DNA from: Enterobacter sp. EA-1
Lineage (GTDB): Bacteria; Pseudomonadota; Gammaproteobacteria; Enterobacterales; Enterobacteriaceae
Length of the DNA: 64,000 nucleotides
Direction: 5' to 3'
Assembly: GCA_002886105.1 (NCBI GenBank)
Contig: CP025776.1
Span: forward strand, 3,844,001 to 3,908,000
A model generated the notes under the pieces. It made no database searches. It was not told the origin of the DNA and worked only from the letters and a program-made list of their open reading frames with translations. Within the stretch, counting starts at the first letter, position 1. Each line of letters begins with the position of its first letter. Below are positions 54,069 through 64,000 of the stretch, piece by piece. The translations under genes were made by a program, and so were the position numbers.

Positions 54069-54721
54069 TTATGCGTTTAGCATCTCGCGATCGCTGCGCA
54101 GCGTCGGGCAGAGCTGGCACATCTCCAGCAGGATGGCCACGTAGTCTCGTGCTTCTTTTTTAAATCAAAGGATTGCGGTGCAAAGAGCCAGTTTTCCATT
54201 ATCCCGGATATGTATGCGCGCATCAGCACAGCCACACGCCGGGTCAGTAAGTTGGCCGGCAACAATTTTGCCTGAATACATTCTCTCAGCGTATGCTCGA
54301 TGCGATCATAACTTTCAAGGCTCAAATTACGCTGCGCTTCCTGAACAATCGCCATTTCGCCAACAAACTCACATTTGTGGAAAATGATCTCCATCATTAA
54401 ACGACGTCGCTCTTCAACAACTGTCGCTTCAAGGATATAAACCAATATTTCTCTTAAAACAGAGAGTGGATCGTCGGGGAATTTTGCCCGATACTCAATC
54501 TCAAGATCGCCAATACTGGACTCTGACAGCTCCCAAATTTCACTGAACAATTCCGACTTGTTTTTGAAGTGCCAATAAATCGCGCCGCGAGTCACACCCG
54601 CCGCCTGCGCAATTTCCGCCAGCGAAGTAGAAGAAACACCCTGCCGGGAAAAGAGCCGCATGGCGACATCAAGAATATGCTGTCGCGTCTCCAGCGCCTG
54701 TTGTTTGGTTTTTCGTGCCAT
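54069..54721 (-). CDS. acrR: TetR-family repressor AcrR
   Basis: About 217 residues, represses acrAB and is relieved by many drugs. [20 protein letters not shown] opens the protein, the helix-turn-helix is [20 protein letters not shown]. One A lost from the run after GATTT (near 54162) hides the tail [18 protein letters not shown]; stop TAA at 54069-54071. Divergent from acrAB, with its operator between. Confidence 0.96.
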
Positions 54722-54749
54722 ATGTTAGTGAATTTACAGGAGTCAGATT

Positions 54750-54773
54750 TACATACATTTGTGAATGTTTGTA
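54750..54773 (+). promoter_or_regulatory. AcrR operator
   Basis: TACATACATTTGTGAATGTT then TGTA is the 24-bp AcrR palindrome; it differs from the perfect dyad by T in place of A in the right arm. It lies in the acrR-acrA intergenic region and overlaps the divergent promoters. Confidence 0.88.
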
Positions 54774-54863
54774 CCATAGCATGACGATAATATAAACGCA
54801 GCAATGGGTTTTTGGGCATTTGATCCATTGATCAATTTGAAATCGGACACTCGAGGTTTACAT

Positions 54864-56060
54864 ATGAACAAAAACAGAGGGTTTACGCCTCTGGCGGCCG
54901 TTCTGATGCTTTCGGGCAGCTTAGCGCTTACAGGATGTGATGATAAACCTGCGCAGCAGGGAGCGGGTCAGATGCCGGAAGTGGGCATCGTCACGCTGAA
55001 ATCAGAACCTCTGCAAATCACCACGGAATTACCGGGCCGAACCACTGCATATCGCATTGCAGAAGTGCGTCCTCAGGTCAGTGGCATCATTTTAAAACGC
55101 AACTTTACTGAAGGCAGTGACGTTGCAGCAGGTGTCTCGCTCTATCAGATTGATCCCGCAACCTATCAGGCTGCTTACGAAAGTGCGAAAGGCGATCTGG
55201 CCAAAGCACAGGCGGCGGCCAACATCGCTCAGATGACGGTCAATCGTTATAAAAAAACTGTTAGGCACGAAGTACATCAGTCAACAGGATTACGATACTG
55301 CGCTGGCGGATGCGCAACAGGCGGATGCATCGGTTGTCGCGGCGAAAGCTTCCGTTGAAACCGCACGTATCAACTGGCGTATACAAAAGTCACCTCGCCA
55401 ATCAGCGGGCGCACCGGAACCTCAACGGTGACGGAAGGCGCGCTGGTGCAGAGCGGGCAAACCACCGCACTGACCACCGTGCAGCAGCTTGATCCAATCT
55501 ACGTAGACGTGACCCAATCCAGCAATGATTTCCTGCGCCTGGGAAACAAGAGATGGCGAACGGTACGCTGACTCCAGGAAAACGGCAAAGCGAAAGTGGA
55601 GCTGGTGACCAACGACGGTGTTCAATATTCACAAAGCGGTACGCTTGAATTTTCCGGCGTGACGGTTGACCAGACCACCGGTTCAATCACGCTGCGTGCG
55701 ATTTTCCCGAACCCGGATCACACGTTGCTGCCCCCGGCATGTTCGTTCGCGCCAAACTGGAAGAAGGCACCAACCCTAATGCGTTGCTGGTGCCGCAGCA
55801 GGGCGTAGCCCGTACTCCGCGGCGATGCGACGGCGATGGTGGTTGGCGAAGGCGACAAAGTTGAAGTGCGTAACATCGTCGCAAGTCAGGCGATTGGCGA
55901 TAAATGGCTGGTTACCGATGGTCTTAAAACAGGCGATCGCGTGATTATCGCTGGCTTACAAAAGTCAAACCGGGCGTGCAGGTTAAAACCCGTGAAGTGA
56001 CATCTGACAATAAACAGCAAGCCCGGTGCCGGCGGCCAGTCAGAGAAACCGAAGTCTTAA
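54864..56060 (+). CDS. acrA: AcrA periplasmic adaptor lipoprotein of the AcrAB-TolC pump
   Basis: About 397 residues linking AcrB to TolC. Lipoprotein signal with lipobox LTGC (MLSGSLALTGCDDKP). Lipoyl/barrel-sandwich and hairpin: VRPQVSGIILKRNFTEGSDV, LYQIDPATYQAAYESAKGDL. Beta-barrel: GQTTALTTVQQLDPIYVDVT. Breaks near 55263, 55372, 55543, 55575, 55733, 55815, 55960 and 56018. Stop TAA at 56058-56060; acrB follows 22 bp on. Confidence 0.96.
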
Positions 56061-56082
56061 CTTAAACAGGAGCCGTTAAGAC

Positions 56083-59229
<3,147 letters not shown>

Positions 59230-59251
59230 TACCCTCCGGTATCTATATTAG

Positions 59252-59276
59252 AAAAGGCCGCGCGTAGCGGCCTTTT
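59252..59276 (+). terminator. acrAB terminator
   Basis: AAAAGGCCGC and GCGGCCTTTT form the stem with a T-rich exit, 22 bp after the acrB stop. Confidence 0.9.
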
Positions 59277-59279
59277 CAT

Positions 59280-59745
59280 TTCAACGCTCACACCCGAGAA
59301 ACAACTTATTGTCAGTTTGTTTATTTCATGCGAAAGATATAAGGCATATAATTACTGTGTATTTGAGGCACATCTTATCTCTTAGGTATTATTCTTAATT
59401 ATCACCTGCATTCTGTTTAAGTAAGAATAATCCTCGGGCTGAATTATTCGCAACACCGGAATAATCCCATTCTCGCTAACTTAATGAATAGTAAGGAACC
59501 TCGGGCAATAACGCTCATAAACACAACAAAATTCGCCCTCAAATCGCGCAATTATTTCGCCCCGCGTCGGCAGAAAAAGACAATAATTGTAATTTTTCGT
59601 AATAGCGCAATGAAATTCGATTAGGACTGTCTTATAGTTATAATCAATCAACAGCGCAGCATTAGTCTCTGGTCAGAGCAGAAGTACCCATCCCGATACA
59701 GTGTTCGGTTAGTAAAAAAAATTACCACTCAGAAGGGGATGCGTT
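59280..59745. other. AT-rich intergenic region upstream of tomB-hha
   Basis: About 465 bp without a credible gene. Strongly AT-rich compared with acrB. A good -10, TATAAT, lies at 59639-59644, about 100 bp before tomB, with TTCGAT near -35. The richness in A/T and the H-NS partner Hha downstream make silencing by H-NS plausible (inference). Confidence 0.55.
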
Positions 59746-60120
59746 ATGGACGAATACTCGCCGAAAAGGCATGATATCGCACAGCTCAAATTTCTCTGCG
59801 AAACTTTGTACCATGATTGCCTCGCTAATCTCGAAGAGAGCCATCATGGTTGGGTTAACGATCCTACTTCAGCAATCAACCTGCAGTTAAACGAGCTGAT
59901 CGAGCACATCGCAACCTTCGCGCTCAATTATAAAATTAAGTATAATGAAGATAATAAGCTGATTGCACAGATAGACGAATACCTTGATGATACGTTTATG
60001 TTGTTCAGCAGCTATGGCATAAATACACAAGACTTACAGAAATGGCGTAAAACAGGCAACAAACTGTTCCGCTGCTTCGTCAATGTGAGCAAGGCTAATC
60101 CTGTTAGTCACTCTTGTTAA
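59746..60120 (+). CDS. tomB: Hha toxicity modulator TomB
   Basis: 124 residues, intact: MDEYSPKRHDIAQLKFLCET, HHGWVNDPTSAINLQLNELI, IDEYLDDTFMLFSSYGINTQ. Antitoxin-like partner that neutralises Hha, promoting biofilm regulation in E. coli. hha begins 24 bp downstream, an operon. Confidence 0.96.
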   Translation: MDEYSPKRHDIAQLKFLCETLYHDCLANLEESHHGWVNDPTSAINLQLNELIEHIATFALNYKIKYNEDNKLIAQIDEYLDDTFMLFSSYGINTQDLQKWRKTGNKLFRCFVNVSKANPVSHSC

Positions 60121-60144
60121 TATTTCCAACACTAAGGTGAAAGT

Positions 60145-60363
60145 ATGTCCGAAAAACCATTAACAAAAATTGATTATTTGATGCGGTTACGGCGTTGTCA
60201 GACTATTGATACATTAGAACGCGTAATTGAAAAAATAAATACGAACTTTCAGACGATGAACTTGCGGTGTTTTATTCTGCAGCCGATCACCGACTGGCAG
60301 AGCTGACTATGAATAAGCTTTATGACAAAATCCCCCTCCTCCGTGTGGAAATTTGTACGCTAA
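60145..60363 (+). CDS. hha: haemolysin expression modulator Hha
   Basis: 72 residues after correction: [70 protein letters not shown]. Binds H-NS and helps silence acquired AT-rich genes. One A is missing near 60231 and one C is extra near 60336; both are in homopolymers, so no plain open frame is visible. Stop TAA at 60361-60363. Confidence 0.94.
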
Positions 60364-60436
60364 TTCTCTGTCCTGTTTATTTACGTTTTTTCTGTAACAC
60401 AGCGTTCAGCCTCATTGACAGGTGTATCCGATCCCG

Positions 60437-61023
60437 ATGAATGAAGAAAAACAGAAAATGGTGGCAGGCTTGCCGTATCAGCCCGCAGATGAAACGCTGC
60501 GCGCAGACCGGCTCCGCGCCCGCCAGCTGCTTCATCGTTATAACCATTCAGCACCTGGAAGAAAAAGCCGAACGCAAAGCCATACTGACGGAACTCCTCG
60601 GTCAAAGCGATGGCGCTTATATTGAACCCAGTTTCCGCTGCGATTACGGTTACAATATTTTCCTCGGCAAAGAATTCTACGCCAATTTTGACTGCGTCAT
60701 GCTTGATGTTTGCCCTATCCATATTGGCGATAATTGCATGCTGGCGCCCTCGGGGTGTACATATCTACACGGCAACACATCCGCTCGATGCGGCTGAACG
60801 CATTAGCGGTATTGAATACGGCAAGCCTGTCAGCATTGGGCACAATGTGTGGATTGGCGGCCGGGCCGTGATCAATCCCGGTGTAACGATCGGTGATAAC
60901 GCGATGATTGCATCGGGGGGCGGTGGTGGTGAAAGACGTTCCCGCAAATGCGGTCGTCGGTGGCAATCCTGCCTGCATTATTAAAATGCTGGCCTCCCCC
61001 GGTTCAGTAACTGTTATCGTTTT
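60437..61023 (+). CDS. maa: maltose O-acetyltransferase
   Basis: About 183-190 residues, left-handed beta-helix acetyltransferase using acetyl-CoA on maltose and glucose. [59 protein letters not shown] with hexapeptide repeats. Breaks near 60475, 60553, CCCTCGGGG at 60749 (expected CCAGG, for [13 protein letters not shown]), 60795 and the G-run at 60918. The C-terminus is unclear: IIKML then a stop needs one base removed at the C-run near 60998; the plain frame runs on to 61102. Confidence 0.9.
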
Positions 61024-61111
61024 TTGGGGGCAAAACTGTTACTTTTTTCACACAAAGTGGCAACTTAAAATAGTGTGTCCACTTGCAAAACCGTATCAGT
61101 AAAGGCCAAAA

Positions 61112-61570
61112 ATGACAGAGATACAACGGCTGCTCACCGAAACGATTGAAGAGATCAACCAGCGCGAGAAACGGGATAACCGTCCACGCTTCAGCATCAG
61201 TTTTATCCGCAAACATCCGGGCCTGTTTATTGGCATGTACGTCTGGCTGGCGACGCTCGCGGTCATGTTGCAATCAGAAACCTTGTCCGGCTCCGTCTGG
61301 CTGCTGGTGGTCCTCTTTATTGCCTTTAATGCCTTTTTCTTTTTCGACGTCTATCCCCGTTATCACTATGACGATATCGACGTACTCGATTTTCGCGTCT
61401 GTTATAACGGCGAGTGGTACAACACCCGTTTTGTGCCCACAACGCTGATTGATGCCATCCTGCATTCACCCTCACGTTGGAAACCGGGCACAAATATCAG
61501 TTACGGCAGATGATGGAGCGCAAAGGCGAGCTCTCGTTTTACGACGTGTTCACCCTCACCCGCCCTGCTG
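61112..61570 (+). CDS. ylaC: inner-membrane protein YlaC
   Basis: About 155 residues. [39 protein letters not shown], two hydrophobic helices ([39 protein letters not shown]), and a cytosolic tail. A frame break near 61480 (GTTGGAAACC) removes the last ~30 residues in the plain frame; the other frame gives [18 protein letters not shown]. The exact stop is not visible, so the end is approximate. It converges on the MocR gene. Confidence 0.85.
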
Positions 61571-63002
61571 TTGTACAACCAGTGGTTAAGCGTACGCACT
61601 GCCGCGGTAAACTGGCTGGCGGACGTATTGCCATAACCCAACACCAACCCGCTGGATGCAGCGTCTGGTTGCAACCAGAAACGGCTCAATGCGTGCGGCG
61701 CAAGCTGTGCTTTCCGCGCTTCACGCACCACCACCACATCATCGATTCCCGGATCGACAACGTTAAATGCATTCCCCCGCCGCCGCCATAAACGCGATGT
61801 GGAGCCGTCATCTCTTGACGCAGCGCCGCCAGCAAATTCCCCCTGCCGCTTGCGGTAAAGACGGCGCATTGCCGCCAAGTGGCGCGCATAATGCCCGTCC
61901 TCAATAAAGCGCGCCAGCGTGAGCTGCTCGCCACGGTGGCCACCCCGCAATAAACTGCTAATCGCCGGCCCGGCCACCTGTGCGAGCGCGGGCGGCATCA
62001 CCATAAAACCAATACGCAGCGACGGAAACAGAGTCTTACTGAAGGTTCCTGCGTAAACCACCGGTGGATGGGGGACGCATGCCAAGCATGGCCGGAATAG
62101 GATCGCCGGGGGTAACGGAATTCACTGTCATAATCGTCTTCTACAATCCAGCTTCCCGTTCGCTGTGCATAATCCAGCAGCGCGAGACGCCGCGTCGCAC
62201 TCATCACCGCCAAGGGGATACTGGTGCGACGGCGAGGTGTAAATCATACGCGGAGATGTCGCACCAGAACTCAGCACCATGCCTTCATCATCAATGGGTC
62301 TGCCGCTAATCTGTAACCCGGCAGACAAAAACGCGCTTTTCGCTCCACCATAGCCGTGCCTCCACCCTGCATGATCCTCATCACACAGTAGACGCACGCA
62401 CAGCATTAATGCTTCCTGCGCCCCTTCAGTAATGACGACCTGTTCCGCTTCGCAATTGATGCCACGAGAGATAGCGAGGTGACGGGCGATGGCGGTACGT
62501 AAACGTAACTCTCCCCCGCCGACTCCCCATAGTTCAGTAATGCGCTGCCTTCACCGCGCCATACACGCTCCATCAAGCGCCGCCATACGGCCAGCGGAGT
62601 AATTTACCGCCGGAATGCCCGGCGTCAGCGCCAGCGCCGGTGAGTGCCGTTGCATACCACCGGGCAACGCCTGCATACTGCCGGGCCAGGCGCCACCGGC
62701 GGCAGATTCCTCAGGCCCCGGCGTCTCCGTTCGCCAGCGTTAATATTCGCGTTCCCTGCCGGTCGCGCAGCACGTACCCTTCTATCGCCAGTTGCTCCAG
62801 CGCCGCATTCACCGTATTGCGCGACAGCGCCAGTGCCTGCGCCAATACCCGCGACCCCGGCAACTGGCTATTCGCCTTCAGCGCACCGCTAAGCACCGCA
62901 TCACGCAGTGCCACATATAACACCCGCTGCCGCGTTGCTCCCTGCACGGGCTGTCAAAGCCTGATGCAGCAGCGCGTACAACCCCTCTTCCGGAATATTC
63001 AT
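61501..63002 (-). CDS. MocR/PdxR-type GntR regulator with aminotransferase-like domain
   Basis: About 480 residues. N-terminal GntR winged helix: [54 protein letters not shown]-terminal fold-type I aminotransferase-like domain with [10 protein letters not shown] and the PLP-lysine motif [15 protein letters not shown]. Start 63002 ([16 protein letters not shown]). Breaks near 62952, 62720, 62600, 62530, 62350, 62240, 62075, 61940 and 61790. Divergent from the acetyltransferase gene, a likely target; such regulators often sense PLP or an amino compound. The C-terminus is uncertain. Confidence 0.85.
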
Positions 63003-63102
63003 TTCGTGTCTCTTCGTGGCCCCATAAAACTATATATCCTTATGGTTCTTTTTATGGAACCAGCACGGCGCTACGCTGCCTGTTCAGCGAAAAGGAGGCA
63101 CC

Positions 63103-63806
63103 ATGAGTCCGTTAAATCACTATCAACAACCCATCGGCAGCGCGTTACCCGACTGGCAACCCCGCCCTTTCCCACAGCGCATTGTGCTGGAGGGGTGTTA
63201 TTGTCGCCTTGAGCCGCTTGCCACCCGGCATGCCAGCGGCCTGTTTCAGGCGCATCAACAGGCAGAAGATGAACGCAGCTGGACGTGGCTGTTGCGTGAA
63301 GCGGATAAAGATGAAGCCTCGTTCCGCGCGTGGGTGACCAGCGTCTGCGAACTGCGCGATCCGCTGCATTTTGCCGTTATCGATAAGCGAACGGATTCGC
63401 CGGTGGGCAGCCTGTCACTGATGCGTATTGATGAGAAAAACGGTGTGATGGAAGTGGGCAGCGTGCATTTCTCTCCGCTGCTGTCGCGCACACCCGCGTC
63501 AACCGAAGCGCAGTGGCTACTGATGCGTTACGCCTTCGATACCCCCGGGGGTATCGCCGCTATGAGTGGAAATGTCACAGTCTGAATGAGCCGTCACGCC
63601 GTGCAGCGCTCAGACTCGGTTTTCAGTTTGAAGGCCGTTTTCGCCGTGCGCTGGTCACGAAGGGCCACAACCGCGACACCGACTGGTTTTCGATTATAGA
63701 CAGTGAATGGCCACACGTTGATCGGGCTTTGCAACGCTGGCTTGCCGCCGACAACTTCACCGCCGACGGCAAGCAACGTTTCCCTCTGGCGTCATTACGC
63801 GCTTAA
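63103..63806 (+). CDS. GNAT-family N-acetyltransferase, RimJ/RimL-like
   Basis: About 233 residues. [20 protein letters not shown], the central [20 protein letters not shown] and C-terminal [20 protein letters not shown] follow the RimJ/RimL acetyl-CoA fold (the last contains the N-x-x-S-x-x-x-x-x-x-x-G-F pattern). ACCCCCGGGGG at 63541 replaces the expected ACCCTGGGG, a CCTGG site, and breaks the frame between the two halves. Substrate unknown. Its stop TAA (63804-63806) overlaps the convergent rpmJ2 stop. Confidence 0.88.
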
Positions 63807-63945
63807 CGTTTTTTTCTTTTTGCCCTGCACCGCTTTAAAACGCGGATTGGATTTACAAATCACATATAAACGCCCCTTGCGCTTGACGATTTGGCAGTCA
63901 GGGTGGCGTTGTTTTGCGCTCCGCAACGAGTTCAGCACCTGCATG
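63803..63945 (-). CDS. ykgO: alternative ribosomal protein L36 (zinc-free paralogue)
   Basis: 46 residues: [46 protein letters not shown]. The C-minus type of L36, used when zinc is scarce. The A-run before the CGT TAA end has one base too many, so the plain frame reads past the stop. Start at 63945 follows AAGGAG. Confidence 0.92.
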
Positions 63946-64000
63946 GTTTACTCCTTTTATCCGTGAAAAAACGGCCATAACGCTGCTGGAAACGTGCCGC
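63946..64000 (-). CDS. ykgM: alternative ribosomal protein L31 (YkgM/RpmE2), C-terminal fragment
   Basis: Only the last ~16 codons are in the window: [11 protein letters not shown] matches the end of YkgM. The pair ykgM-ykgO is Zur-controlled in enterobacteria, with the promoter outside this window. The exact stop depends on the T-run near 63966-63971; with one more T it would be GGA TAA just before the AAGGAG of ykgO. Confidence 0.75.

Overview
The window is a chromosomal segment of an enterobacterium close to Citrobacter and Salmonella. From about 4.5 kb onward it follows, in reverse, the Escherichia coli order from folD to ylaC: argU, folD, ybcJ, ybcI, cysS, ppiB, lpxH, purEK, ybbP/ybbA, tesA, ybbO, cnoX, qmcA-ybbJ, cueR, copA, ybaP, ybaK, ushA, fsr, ybaL, gsk, hemH, adk, htpG, recR-ybaB-dnaX, apt, ybaN, priC-ybaM, mscK, acrR/acrAB, tomB-hha, maa, ylaC. 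An sfbABC-type importer beside purK is the arrangement known from Salmonella. E. coli genes missing here include fetAB, the ybaS-ybaT pair, ybaQ and aes.

Layout. 1-4470 is an AT-rich accessory segment abutting the 3' end of tRNA-Arg(UCU): a wing-helix protein cut by the window edge, a LysR regulator, an AAHS-type transporter and the decayed C-terminus of a tyrosine integrase. 4.8-13.9 kb holds folate, cysteinyl-tRNA, lipid A and purine genes, interrupted by a PTS permease with a LacI-type regulator. 14.0-18.1 kb holds the sfbCBA importer and a porin. 18.2-25.1 kb holds the ybbPA/tesA/ybbO/cnoX/qmcA/ybbJ group. 25.1-28.1 kb holds two coupled genes for exported proteins of unknown function. 28.0-32.3 kb is the copper module (cueR, two small membrane or exported proteins, copA). 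32.3-38.6 kb holds ybaP, ybaK, ushA, fsr and ybaL. 38.6-40.4 kb is a hipBA toxin-antitoxin pair with a five-fold operator array. 40.4-54.7 kb is housekeeping plus mscK and acrR. 54.8-60.4 kb holds acrAB and tomB-hha. The right end holds maa, ylaC, a MocR regulator with a divergent acetyltransferase gene, and the alternative ribosomal proteins RpmJ2/RpmE2.

The dominant property of this sequence is technical. Most genes longer than about 400 bp, including essential ones (folD, cysS, lpxH, adk, dnaX, acrB and others), carry single-base frameshifts. By hand comparison with remembered homologues, several tens of these fall exactly where the reading frame demands CCTGG or CCAGG, and most of the rest lie in homopolymers. 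This is the pattern of uncorrected nanopore reads from a Dcm-methylating host. I therefore annotate these genes as intact CDS spanning the breaks, not as pseudogenes. End coordinates are those of the inferred true start and stop.

Genuine biology that stands out: two conserved programmed -1 frameshift signals (copA and dnaX), the hipBA operator array, a terminator placed between sfbA and sfbB, twin LacI-type operators before the PTS gene, an orphan rightward terminator hairpin that could end a small RNA, and the coupled exported-protein pair next to the copper genes.
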